Translations under genes and position numbers: made by a program | Notes under the pieces: model-generated | The model's input: the letters and a program-made list of their open reading frames with translations, nothing else | Told to the model about the DNA's origin: nothing | Databases searched by the model: none | IMG/VR virus record: IMGVR_UViG_3300042465_006921 | Span: 1 to 30,655 of that record | Length of the DNA: 30,655 nucleotides | Origin: a virus | Direction: 5' to 3' (one strand) | In this document: in pieces, positions 7,536 through 14,908 of the stretch | Position numbering within the stretch: position 1 is the first letter of the stretch | How the letters are laid out: each line of letters starts with the position of its first letter

Positions 7536-7887
7536 ATTGCATAAATTGGTTCAGGAAAATCCGGATATTAAATATCACGTAAAAACTAGTACAGGTAAGT
7601 TCACACAAATTAATGCAACCGTCTGCAAACAATCCGATACATATGATATTGAGTTTTCTAATGGCGTTGTTTTAACAGCAGGCGACAAACATTGTTTCAT
7701 GGACAATGCCGGTTTACCTGTTGCAACCGAATCATTATTACCTGGGCAGGTTGTTCAAACGCTTAGTGGTAATGTAACATGTGTAGGCCGCTCCAATTTT
7801 AAAGTAAATCAGGAAGTATATGATATTTCTATTGATGCGCCTCATTGGTATACAAATGACGATACACATGGTATTATTCATCACAAT
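7507..7887 (+). other. C-intein of UvsX split intein 1 (127 residues)
   Basis: This part contains block B (LTAGDKHCFM at about 56-65) and C-terminal blocks F/G (VYDISIDAPHWYTN, GIIHHN). It ends in His-Asn with Thr as the first extein residue, all as needed for splicing. Only block A is missing and is supplied by the 12-residue partner encoded at 6168-6203. Confidence 0.85.
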
Positions 7888-8604
7888 ACTAGCTTTGCAT
7901 TGCTTATGGCAGGTGCATACCTTAAGAAACATAAAGACGCTTGCCTTATGTTTTATGATAGTGAATTTGGTAGTCCTCAGCAATACTTTGAAAGCTTTGG
8001 TATTGATACCAATCGAGTCCTGCATATTCCCATCAAGAATATTGAAGAACTTAAGTTTGATATTGTGAATCAACTTGAGCAAATGGAGCGCAAGGACAAA
8101 GTAATTATTGTTATTGATAGTGTTGGTAACCTTGCGTCCAAAAAAGAATTGGAAGATGCAATGAATGAAAAAAGCGTGGCCGACATGACGCGCGCTAAAG
8201 CGCTTAAAGGATTGTTCCGTATGGTTACGCCATACCTTACAATGAAAAACATTAGCCTACTTGCAATCAATCATACCTACCTCGAGATTGGTCTTTTCCC
8301 TAAGTCGATCGTTAGCGGAGGATGTGTTGCTGCTGGAACTCTTATTACTCTGCCTGATGGAACAACCAAAGCCGTTGAAGACTTTATTGCTGGTGATACT
8401 GTCCAAACGCTTGACGGCCCTAAAGAAGTTACTGCGGTCTGGAATCCAGACACACTTGAAGAAGGTGAACCTGAATGTTATGAAGTTACATTTGAAGACG
8501 GCCATAGTGTCATTTGCAGTGATGCACACAAATTCATGATTGATGACCTTTGGGTTGAAGCAAAAGATCTGAGAATCGGACAAGATTGTAAAGTATTAGC
8601 TTAA
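7507..8604 (+). CDS. uvsX: UvsX recombinase, piece 2 of 3: C-intein 1, extein, N-intein 2
   Basis: A 365-residue protein with three parts. Residues 1-127 are the C-part of intein 1, ending GIIHHN. Residues 128-272 are the central UvsX extein from TSFALL through a Walker B-type segment (VIIVIDSVGN), the SDMTRAKALK helix and INHTY, ending IVSGG. Residues 273-365 are the N-part of intein 2, starting CVAAGTL. T4 UvsX has a GGG-TG sequence at the second break, the conserved L2 DNA-binding region. This piece must therefore be spliced at both ends. The start codon lies within the 3' end of the endonuclease gene, so translation may be coupled. Confidence 0.9.
   Translation: MKTLNTTYAELHKLVQENPDIKYHVKTSTGKFTQINATVCKQSDTYDIEFSNGVVLTAGDKHCFMDNAGLPVATESLLPGQVVQTLSGNVTCVGRSNFKVNQEVYDISIDAPHWYTNDDTHGIIHHNTSFALLMAGAYLKKHKDACLMFYDSEFGSPQQYFESFGIDTNRVLHIPIKNIEELKFDIVNQLEQMERKDKVIIVIDSVGNLASKKELEDAMNEKSVADMTRAKALKGLFRMVTPYLTMKNISLLAINHTYLEIGLFPKSIVSGGCVAAGTLITLPDGTTKAVEDFIAGDTVQTLDGPKEVTAVWNPDTLEEGEPECYEVTFEDGHSVICSDAHKFMIDDLWVEAKDLRIGQDCKVLA
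8323..8601 (+). other. N-intein of UvsX split intein 2 (93 residues)
   Basis: Begins with Cys in CVAAGTLITLPDG (block A) and includes block B-like VICSDAHKFM at about 63-72. It stops after the domain that conventional split inteins carry on their N-piece, so this is a typical split site, unlike intein 1 of the same gene. Confidence 0.88.
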
Positions 8605-8610
8605 GTTAAG

Positions 8611-8671
8611 ATCATCAATTGTATAAATAAGTATGTTAACCACACATACCTATGACATTTAAATTGATGAT
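8611..8671 (+). promoter_or_regulatory. Inverted repeat enclosing late promoter and start of the second UvsX endonuclease
   Basis: ATCATCAATT (8611-8620) is repeated inverted as AATTGATGAT (8662-8671). Between them lie the late promoter (8622-8629), a nested 6-bp stem GTATGT/ACATAC (8631-8636 and 8644-8649) and the ATG at 8652. Read-through RNA could fold so that the start region is closed, whereas late RNA would lack the outer 5' arm. The pairing is weaker than at 6213-6272. Confidence 0.55.
8622..8629 (+). promoter_or_regulatory. T4-type late promoter
   Basis: Exact TATAAATA 22 bases before ATG 8652. The expected late RNA would start near 8635 with a leader of about 17 bases. A 9-codon frame (8633-8662) begins at the same place and overlaps the endonuclease start. 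I do not call it a gene. Confidence 0.78.
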
Positions 8672-9341
8672 AAAAACACATAACATAACAGGTCTCAAAT
8701 ATCTGTGTGTGACTTCCAAAGATGACTATGGATCGTATAGCGGTTCTGGGCATTACTGGAAGTCACATATAAAGACACACGGCAAGGATATTTTTACTGA
8801 GTTATTAGGAACATACCAAACAAAAGAAGAATTGCGAGATGCTGCTATTTTAGCCTCAGCTAAATATGATGTTGTTGAAAGTAGCGAATGGGCAAATTTA
8901 ATTCCTGAAACTGGATATGATTATGACGGCATTACAAGAAAAGGCTGGTTTGGATGGTATGAATCTTTATCAGATGAAGAAATACAGATTAGGAATGCAA
9001 ATATTAGTTTAAAGGTAAAGGAAAGAATCTCTAATACGGATCCTAATATAATATCGGCTCAAAACCAGAAACAACGTCTTAACATATCTAAAGAAGCTGC
9101 AAAAATTAGAAAAACAAAAATTCAAGATGTATATAATACGGGAAAACACGATGCATTATTTAAGAGATATTCAGAAGAAAGAACAGGCGGAAATAATCCT
9201 TGTGCAAAAATAATTATGATTAACGAAATACAGTATGCATGTATTAAAGATGCAGTACATGCTTTAAATTTAACTAGAGCCGTTATATCACGCCGAATTA
9301 AGTCCGATCATACACAATGGAGTAAATGGAATTACGTTTAA
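8652..9341 (+). CDS. Divergent GIY-YIG-type homing endonuclease
   Basis: A 229-residue protein. The segment GLKYLCVTSK...YSGSGHYW..HIKTHGKDIF aligns by eye with the GIY-YIG enzyme at 1239 (GKTYIGKK...YYGSG...IKKYGKENF), with the first GIY motif degenerate and YLC in place of YIG. This pattern occurs in a variant GIY-YIG group in phages. The C-terminal 45 residues (INEIQYACIKDAVHALNLT) resemble the helix-turn-helix module at the end of the 1239 protein. It sits between the halves of UvsX intein 2, so the likely target is the L2-loop codons of uvsX. The gene is AT-rich. It ends 44 bases before the next uvsX piece. Confidence 0.7.
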   Translation: MTFKLMIKTHNITGLKYLCVTSKDDYGSYSGSGHYWKSHIKTHGKDIFTELLGTYQTKEELRDAAILASAKYDVVESSEWANLIPETGYDYDGITRKGWFGWYESLSDEEIQIRNANISLKVKERISNTDPNIISAQNQKQRLNISKEAAKIRKTKIQDVYNTGKHDALFKRYSEERTGGNNPCAKIIMINEIQYACIKDAVHALNLTRAVISRRIKSDHTQWSKWNYV

Positions 9342-9385
9342 AAAGACCTTTACAAACAGAAGAAAATATATTATAATATAACATA

Positions 9386-9490
9386 ATGAAAATTAAAGAA
9401 ATTAAATCAATAGGGCGGCAAAAAGTATATGACCTTAGTGTTAAGGATACCGAGCATTACATTCTTAAGAATGGTGTTGTCACACACAAC
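9386..9490 (+). other. C-intein of UvsX split intein 2 (35 residues)
   Basis: It contains block F (KVYDLSVKDTEHYILKN) and block G (VVTHN) with the terminal His-Asn, followed by Thr as the +1 nucleophile. Its length is usual for naturally split inteins. Confidence 0.9.
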
Positions 9491-9967
9491 ACTGGCATCA
9501 TGTATAGTGCAGACAATGTTTGGATTATTGGCCGCCAACAAGATAAAGATGGTACTGAAATTCAAGGGTATCACTTTGTAATCAATGTAGAAAAGAGTCG
9601 CTTTGTTAAAGAAAAAAGTAAAATTCCAATCAGCGTAAGCTGGGAAGGCGGCGTTCAAAAATGGAGCGGCCTACTGGATGTTGCTATTGACGGTGGTTAT
9701 GTAGTCAAGCCCAAGAATGGATGGTATCAAGCATGGGATAGCGCAAAGAATGTTGAGTTGACTGGCAACCTGCGTGCTGCTCAAACCATGACTAAAGAAT
9801 TCTGGGAGACTGTATTTAAGAATACCGATTTTGCAGCATATCTTAAAAACAAGTATACCATCGGCCTTCGCGATATGATGAATGACGTTGAGGTTAATCT
9901 TGATCGTATTCCTGAGAGTACAATCACCTTTGAAGAATCCGCCGAATCCGCTGAAACAGATGACTGA
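9386..9967 (+). CDS. uvsX: UvsX recombinase, piece 3 of 3, with C-intein 2
   Basis: A 193-residue protein. Residues 1-35 are a standard C-intein ending GVVTHN. Residues 36-193 are the UvsX C-terminus beginning TGIMYSADNVWIIG and containing VEKSRFVKEKSK and VVKPKNGWY, which match T4 UvsX. It ends in an acidic tail (SAESAETDD) like that of T4 UvsX. Joining the three exteins gives 66 + 145 + 158 = 369 residues, near the 391 of T4 UvsX, so nothing appears lost. The start follows an AT-rich stretch with a TATAAT-like element that might be a separate promoter. Confidence 0.9.
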   Translation: MKIKEIKSIGRQKVYDLSVKDTEHYILKNGVVTHNTGIMYSADNVWIIGRQQDKDGTEIQGYHFVINVEKSRFVKEKSKIPISVSWEGGVQKWSGLLDVAIDGGYVVKPKNGWYQAWDSAKNVELTGNLRAAQTMTKEFWETVFKNTDFAAYLKNKYTIGLRDMMNDVEVNLDRIPESTITFEESAESAETDD

Positions 9968-10268
9968 AGCAAAAGACTATATTTTTGTCGAAAATGATTT
10001 ACATAGTGATCAATATTCGATAAAATTATTGTCTGGGCGCTGGGCGGGTGTGATCTATACATATGGACGCACCCGCCTGGTTGAGGACAAAGAAGCTGAT
10101 GTCTTAAAGGTTTCATTTGTTTATAAAATTGAGCGCTGCCCAGAAGCAATGGACAGACAATCATTAGACTGTGACTCTTCCTTTAAGAATCATATTGGAG
10201 ACGTACTAAATCATCTATTATCACAAAGCGAATTTAAAATTGGAAACAACGATGCAAAAGAATCTTGA
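9960..10268 (+). CDS. Small protein between uvsX and gene 41
   Basis: A 102-residue protein. I chose ATG 9960, which overlaps the uvsX stop, rather than the longer frame that begins inside uvsX. The sequence holds YIFVENDLHSDQYSIKLLSG and a repeated-strand pattern suggestive of a small beta-rich fold, with no catalytic motif seen. Its position corresponds to the uvsX-40-41 interval of T4, but I cannot claim homology to gp40. It overlaps the helicase start by 17 bases, so expression is probably coupled to uvsX and the helicase. Confidence 0.65.
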   Translation: MTEAKDYIFVENDLHSDQYSIKLLSGRWAGVIYTYGRTRLVEDKEADVLKVSFVYKIERCPEAMDRQSLDCDSSFKNHIGDVLNHLLSQSEFKIGNNDAKES

Positions 10269-11649
10269 GGAAATAATCATTAAAAACCTGATACAAAATG
10301 AAATGTTTACGCGCAAAGCGCTTCCTCATTTAAAACCAGAATACTTTGAAGGGCAGCATAAAGTATTGTACGAGCTGATCTTATCATTTATTGGCAAGTA
10401 CAATAAGCTGCCAACTAGCAGTGTGCTAGACATTGAGTTTCAAAACAGCGACTATGTTAACCGCAATGACCATCATGAAGTGCTAAGCAGCATTCGTGAT
10501 ATTGATAGTCCTGCAAGCGTTGACTATGATTGGCTGGTGGACAACACTGAAAAGTGGTGTAAGGACCGTGCCGTGCATCTTGCAATTATGGAAGCTGTTA
10601 GTATTATTGACGGGAAAAGCAAAGATCAAACCGAAGGCGCAATTCCAACCATTCTTAGCAATGCATTGAGTGTTACCTTTGATACAAATGTTGGACATGA
10701 CTATCTTGAGAATGCTGAAAGCCGCTATGACTTTTACCACAAGACCGAAGATAAGATTGCCTTTGACCTTGAAATGCTTAACGTCATTACAGGTGGTGGG
10801 ATTCCTCGCAAGACGCTCAACATTATTCTTGCCGGTACAGGTTGCGGAAAAAGTTTGGGTATGTGTCATATGGCTAGTGCAGCTCTTGCAGAAGGGCGCA
10901 ATGTATTGTATATCACAATGGAAATGGCAGAAGAAAAGATTGCTGAGCGTATTGATGCCAATCTTTTTGATGTGCGTATTGATCAGTTAAAGGACTTGAC
11001 TAAAGCATCATTCAATAATAAGGTTAAGGGTATCAGTGATAAAACCAAAGGCAAACTTGTTGTTAAGGAATATCCAACTGCGAGCGCACATGTCGGTCAC
11101 TTCCGTGCATTGTTGCTTGAACTAAAATTAAAAAAGAAGTTTGAGCCAGACATCATTTATATTGACTATCTAAACATTTGCGCGAGCAGCCGCATGAAAG
11201 GATTGAGTGGAAGCATCAATACATATAGTCTTATTAAAAGTATTGCTGAAGAGATTCGTGGATTGGCTGTTGAATTTAATGTACCCATCTGGAGTGCAAC
11301 TCAGGTTACTAGAGCGGGTTACTCATCATCAGACATCGAAATTACAGATACAAGTGAATGCATTGCTATTACTGAATCCGTTACAATGCGAGATGGTCAA
11401 GTTAAGACGCTCGATGAAGTTAAATTGGGTGACCAAATTACAGCAAATGATGAATATAAAACAGTAATGTTTAAGCATCATAATAAGATGAAAGACTGTG
11501 TAAAGATTACAACTGAAAGTGGTAAATCAATAATTGTTTCGAAGGATCATGTATTTCCATGTAAAAGCAATGGGAATGTTAAACGTATTAGTGTTAATAC
11601 TGGATTAATGGTTTCAGACATTCTATCTGTTGTACTCGGCAAAATGTAA
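10252..11649 (+). CDS. 41: Replicative DNA helicase gp41, N-terminal piece with N-intein
   Basis: Encodes 465 residues from ATG 10252. An upstream in-frame TTG at 10240 would add four residues. The first 369 residues are a DnaB/gp41-type hexameric helicase: an N-terminal helical domain, Walker A in AGTGCGKSLG, TMEMAEEKIAERIDANL, Walker B-region IIYIDYLNIC and WSATQVTRAGYSSSDIEITDTSE. The last 96 residues, from CIAITESV, are an N-intein. The extein resumes at 12996 with SFGLPATADLM, as in T4 gp41. The enzyme unwinds DNA 5' to 3' at the fork with the primase. Here it needs trans-splicing to become complete. Confidence 0.92.
   Translation: MQKNLEEIIIKNLIQNEMFTRKALPHLKPEYFEGQHKVLYELILSFIGKYNKLPTSSVLDIEFQNSDYVNRNDHHEVLSSIRDIDSPASVDYDWLVDNTEKWCKDRAVHLAIMEAVSIIDGKSKDQTEGAIPTILSNALSVTFDTNVGHDYLENAESRYDFYHKTEDKIAFDLEMLNVITGGGIPRKTLNIILAGTGCGKSLGMCHMASAALAEGRNVLYITMEMAEEKIAERIDANLFDVRIDQLKDLTKASFNNKVKGISDKTKGKLVVKEYPTASAHVGHFRALLLELKLKKKFEPDIIYIDYLNICASSRMKGLSGSINTYSLIKSIAEEIRGLAVEFNVPIWSATQVTRAGYSSSDIEITDTSECIAITESVTMRDGQVKTLDEVKLGDQITANDEYKTVMFKHHNKMKDCVKITTESGKSIIVSKDHVFPCKSNGNVKRISVNTGLMVSDILSVVLGKM
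11359..11646 (+). other. N-intein of the gp41 split intein (96 residues)
   Basis: It starts with Cys (CIAITESVTMRDGQ) and has the block B-like segment IIVSKDHVFP at about 58-67, with a 29-residue tail to the stop. It lies between TDTSE and SFGLP of the helicase. The layout matches environmental gp41 split inteins, but I recall the well-studied gp41-1 and gp41-8 inteins at different extein sites. Confidence 0.87.
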
Positions 11650-11653
11650 TTAT

Positions 11654-11661
11654 TATAAATA
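11654..11661 (+). promoter_or_regulatory. T4-type late promoter with a weak start-codon hairpin
   Basis: Exact TATAAATA 19 bases before ATG 11681. TATCAT (11663-11668) can pair with ATGATA (11681-11686), which includes the start codon, and GTAATT (11646-11651) with AATTAC (11689-11694). A late RNA starting near 11667 would lose most of the 5' arms. The stems are only 6 bp each and could be chance. Confidence 0.72.
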
Positions 11662-11680
11662 ATATCATACTACAGATTTT

Positions 11681-12742
11681 ATGATAGCAATTACCGATCC
11701 ATTAGAGAGAAAACCTATACGAGACATAATTAATAAATTGCCTGATGATAAGAAACAATATTTCATTAAATTTATAGCTGAATACATTGGTCATGAAAAA
11801 CTATCATCGTCACTTAAGCGTAAATATGAATTGTTTAAAGATATACTGGTGAATAATGAAAATTCATATTTTTCATTATTCACAGAATACAATTCATCCA
11901 ATAATCAATATCGTAAAGTGGATATTAGACATGGCTTAGGCTCAAGTAAAAAGTTAAAAACCGCATACGAGGCGAGGCCTAAAGCAGTGAATGTAAATTC
12001 ATGCTTTACGATTACTTATTGGATGGCTAAAGGCTTATCTACTGAAGAAGCTAAAAAGAAGGTTTCTGAATTGCAAAGAAAAAACGCAAAGAAAAAGCAT
12101 CATAAATTTAAATTGAACGGCTTAAGTTATAAAGAGTATCTACCCAATTGTATTGAATATTGGATTGCTAGAGGATATGATTTAAACGAGTCGGAAATTC
12201 TTAGGAAACAAATTTCTATAAAATCTGAGTTATCATATGTGAATTATATTGAAAAATACGGGTTTGATATAGGTACGGCTAAATTAAAAGCACAGCACGA
12301 AAAAAGAAAAGCTACATTGATTGAACGGTTTGGCACAACGGTATTAAATGGTAAATGTTCAAAGGAATCACTTAAATTTTTCATTCCACTTTATAAAAGT
12401 ATTAGAAAACTTGGTGTTAATAAAAATGATATCTTTTGGGGTATTCGTGGAAGTAAAGAATTTGCGCATCATTATAATGGCATGAACTTCTTTTATGATT
12501 TTACAATTAAATCATTAAAAATAACAATTGAATATAATGGTGCATTTTGGCATGCGCGTCCTGAAACTGAGTGGAAAGGCTTTGGATCTAAAGAAGAAAA
12601 CCTTGCTTATAACCATATTAAAGAAAATACTATTAAACAGTACGGCCATGATTTATACATTGTATGGTCGGATGAAGATCTTGAATTAAAAAGAAATACT
12701 ATAACACAAAATATTAAAGAAAAATACTATGCAACCGCTTGA
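11681..12742 (+). CDS. Vsr-like (EDxHD-family) homing endonuclease
   Basis: A 353-residue protein. The C-terminal 125 residues match the endonuclease at 6258 segment by segment: FIPLYKSIRKLGVNKNDIFWGIRGS, YDFTI (D273), IEYNGAFWH (E284, H291) and a final LYIVWSDED. The N-terminal half is lysine-rich, with segments CFTITYWMAKGLSTEEA and CIEYWIARGYDLNESE that look like a duplicated DNA-binding unit, plus one YIEKYGFDIG repeat like those of the 6258 protein. It lies between the gp41 intein halves and probably targets an uninterrupted gene 41. It is AT-rich. Its last 14 bases overlap the C-terminal gp41 piece. Confidence 0.82.
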   Translation: MIAITDPLERKPIRDIINKLPDDKKQYFIKFIAEYIGHEKLSSSLKRKYELFKDILVNNENSYFSLFTEYNSSNNQYRKVDIRHGLGSSKKLKTAYEARPKAVNVNSCFTITYWMAKGLSTEEAKKKVSELQRKNAKKKHHKFKLNGLSYKEYLPNCIEYWIARGYDLNESEILRKQISIKSELSYVNYIEKYGFDIGTAKLKAQHEKRKATLIERFGTTVLNGKCSKESLKFFIPLYKSIRKLGVNKNDIFWGIRGSKEFAHHYNGMNFFYDFTIKSLKITIEYNGAFWHARPETEWKGFGSKEENLAYNHIKENTIKQYGHDLYIVWSDEDLELKRNTITQNIKEKYYATA

Positions 12743-12995
12743 AGAATATTGTCTAATTAAAGCAAATGAGCTTATCACAAAGGGTATGGTATCTGAACAT
12801 ACCGATGTTTTTGAATTAACTGATATGTTAATTGCGCTTGAAACTGAAAAAATTGATAAGAATACGAAAAGTGATCATAACTTAAATTATAATGATCCTA
12901 TTGTTTCTATTGAGGATGTTGGTAAGGTTGAAACTACAGATATTTCAACCTCAGGTGATAACCTATTTTACTGCAATAGCATTTTAACAAAAAAC
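12729..12995 (+). other. C-intein of the gp41 split intein (89 residues, Lys-Asn end)
   Basis: The conventional C-intein begins near residue 57 (PIVSIEDVGKVETTDISTSG) and ends NSILTKN before Ser. The usual penultimate His is Lys. About 55 further residues (acidic and helical, starting MQPLEEYCLI) precede it, with no counterpart I recognise in other C-inteins. They may aid association with the partner or be left over from the insertion. Confidence 0.8.
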
Positions 12996-13289
12996 AGTTT
13001 TGGACTACCTGCAACCGCTGACTTGATGATTGCATTTATTCGTACAGAACAACTTGACAAGATGAATCAAATTATGGTTAAGCAACTCAAAAATCGTTAC
13101 AATGATCCAACCACCAACAAACGATTTACCATTGGTGTTGATCTGGCAAAGATGAGGCTGTATGATGTTAGTGATCCTACCGCAAATATTATGGCCGATG
13201 ATTCTTCTCAATCTGCTCCACAAACTCCTTTTGCTGCAGGGCGAAGCGGAGCAGCACGAAGCAATAAGTTTGACGATTTTAAAATCTAA
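12729..13289 (+). CDS. 41: Replicative DNA helicase gp41, C-terminal piece with C-intein
   Basis: A 186-residue protein. Residues 1-89 are an unusually long C-intein. Residues 90-186 resume the helicase at SFGLPATADLMIAFIRTEQL and continue through MVKQLKNRYNDP and KRFTIGVD to a C-terminus ending SNKFDDFKI. The spliced helicase would be 369 + 97 = 466 residues, close to the 475 of T4 gp41. The start lies within the end of the endonuclease gene. A late promoter for the following gene begins 7 bases after the stop. Confidence 0.9.
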   Translation: MQPLEEYCLIKANELITKGMVSEHTDVFELTDMLIALETEKIDKNTKSDHNLNYNDPIVSIEDVGKVETTDISTSGDNLFYCNSILTKNSFGLPATADLMIAFIRTEQLDKMNQIMVKQLKNRYNDPTTNKRFTIGVDLAKMRLYDVSDPTANIMADDSSQSAPQTPFAAGRSGAARSNKFDDFKI

Positions 13290-13295
13290 CTTTAT

Positions 13296-13303
13296 TATAA
13301 ATA
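13296..13303 (+). promoter_or_regulatory. T4-type late promoter
   Basis: Exact TATAAATA 6 bases before ATG 13310. It opens the late gene block and separates it from the replication genes. The predicted RNA 5' end is within a base or two of the start codon. Confidence 0.85.
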
Positions 13304-13309
13304 ACATAT

Positions 13310-14908
13310 ATGTCAAACGTAGTAAGTTTTAAAAGTTATTTGGCTGAGGCCATGTCAAACTCGTCAACCGACAAAGCAGCATTCCTAATTGCCAAATATC
13401 TTAAAAAGAAGACTGGCGTTGTCATGTTTCGTTATCCCGGTCTTGAAGCATTTAAGAACAGTGATGGCGCAGGTTTTGGTTTGCGTTTCTATTCCACCAA
13501 GAAGAATGTTTCATTGCGTTTCAACTGGAAAAGCGCTAGTCAAGCAGGCTTTGTCAATCTTGCAAGTATTGATTACTGGAACGGTAAAGCACCGGCTCCA
13601 TTCCACATTGAATTTGATCAAAGCGTAAGTATTGTTAAAGTATTGCCGCTTGTTGCTGATGCGCTTAAAGACAACAGCATCGATTTGGGTAAGATTCGTA
13701 CCATGCCCGATGATGTGCCGCTCAATGAAGACATTAGCTATGATTTTTTAGCTGAGGCCGCAAGTCCAGTAGATATTCTTAATGATATTTTAGATATGGT
13801 CACCGAGCCTTCCTTCGCAAAAGGCAAGGTATATACCAAACACAAGAGTGCTGGTCAGAAGATTTTTGATCAGCTTGAAACCACATACCCATCACTGTTT
13901 GTCAAAACTGGCACAAAGTTCACATGGGCTGGTAAGGCAAAGGACATTGCAAAGATTCGTAAAGAACAAGGCGCATTGCTTGATGCAACTGGCAGTGTTG
14001 AAGCAAAAGTAACACGCGGCGCAGCTAAAGAAAAGTATGTTGTATCTCAAGAAATCAATGCACTTGAAAGCGATCAAGAACGACTTAGCTTTGAAGCGCA
14101 GTTGGTTGACCTTGAAAACCTTGTTAAACTAACTGTTAGTGGTGCAGCAAATGCATTGTTTGTTAGCGGCAAAGGCGGTGTTGGCAAAACACATACCACC
14201 GAACAAATCCTAGGCAACCTTGGATTGCGTGATGGCGCTGGTTACTTTAAAAATACTGGCAGCGCTAGTGCGGCTGGTTTATACAGTTTGCTGTTCCGCT
14301 TTAAGGACAAAATCATCTTCTTTGATGACTCTGATGATGCATTGGGCGATCAAGAAGCGCGCAACCTGTTGAAGGCGGCCACCGATACCAAGAAGATTCG
14401 CAAATTGGTATGGAACAAAATGGGCAAGAACGTTGTTGATCCTGACGAAATGACGGATGAAGAAATTCTTGATGCCGGTTTGATTCCTCGCTATTTTGAA
14501 TTTACTGGTAAAGTTATTTTTATTAGTAACCTGCCACTAAACAAATTGGATCCAGATGGTGCGTTGCGTACACGCGCATTTATTATTAACATTGATCCAA
14601 CCGAAACAGAAATTTACGAATTTATGGACAAGATTGTTGGCAACATCACACTTGAAGATGGTTTGGAGTTGGATATGGAGGCCCGCAAACATGTGGTTGA
14701 CTTGCTGCGCAAAGGCAAAAGCAAACAAAGTGCTAACCTTCGCAAACTATCACGCGGCCTAAACATGAGTGCTGGTGCTATTGCGAGCGGTGTTGAAGTA
14801 AGTGATGCAGACTTGTTTCGCATGATTGAAACATATGCTACTCCAATACTTGGGTTTCTTTCAATTGGGCTGGCAACGCTTCATGCGGTGGCTTCTTCAA
14901 TTTGCTAA
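13310..14908 (+). CDS. AAA+ type ATPase with N-terminal capsid-targeting-like peptide
   Basis: A 532-residue protein. It begins MSNVVSFKSYLAEA, resembling the T4 capsid-targeting sequence (MKTYQEFIAEA), with a possible prohead-protease cut after LAE. A second FLAEA is at 146-150. The ATPase domain has Walker A SGKGGVGKTHT (286-296), Walker B IIFFDD (335-340), a sensor-like IFISNLP and an arginine region LRTRAF, as in AAA+ enzymes. The C-terminal 25 residues (ILGFLSIGLATLHAV) are hydrophobic and might be a membrane segment. It is probably an internal head protein delivered with the DNA, but its substrate is unknown. It is expressed from its own late promoter. Confidence 0.75.
   Translation: MSNVVSFKSYLAEAMSNSSTDKAAFLIAKYLKKKTGVVMFRYPGLEAFKNSDGAGFGLRFYSTKKNVSLRFNWKSASQAGFVNLASIDYWNGKAPAPFHIEFDQSVSIVKVLPLVADALKDNSIDLGKIRTMPDDVPLNEDISYDFLAEAASPVDILNDILDMVTEPSFAKGKVYTKHKSAGQKIFDQLETTYPSLFVKTGTKFTWAGKAKDIAKIRKEQGALLDATGSVEAKVTRGAAKEKYVVSQEINALESDQERLSFEAQLVDLENLVKLTVSGAANALFVSGKGGVGKTHTTEQILGNLGLRDGAGYFKNTGSASAAGLYSLLFRFKDKIIFFDDSDDALGDQEARNLLKAATDTKKIRKLVWNKMGKNVVDPDEMTDEEILDAGLIPRYFEFTGKVIFISNLPLNKLDPDGALRTRAFIINIDPTETEIYEFMDKIVGNITLEDGLELDMEARKHVVDLLRKGKSKQSANLRKLSRGLNMSAGAIASGVEVSDADLFRMIETYATPILGFLSIGLATLHAVASSIC

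Noticed and set aside
6207-7887. Group I intron in uvsX
   Set aside because: The coding frame at the breaks continues into intein residues, which is protein-level splicing. I saw no clear intron core elements at the gap edges, though I could not run a covariance search.
8633-8662. A 9-codon upstream ORF before the second UvsX endonuclease
   Set aside because: It starts about where late RNA is predicted to begin and overlaps the true start, but nothing shows that it is translated.
9882-9959. Longer N-terminus for the small gene before gp41
   Set aside because: That stretch lies wholly in another frame of the uvsX C-terminus. ATG 9960 gives the normal short overlap.
10240-10251. TTG 10240 as the start of gp41
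   Set aside because: It adds only four residues and overlaps the preceding gene further. The ATG at 10252 is a better start.
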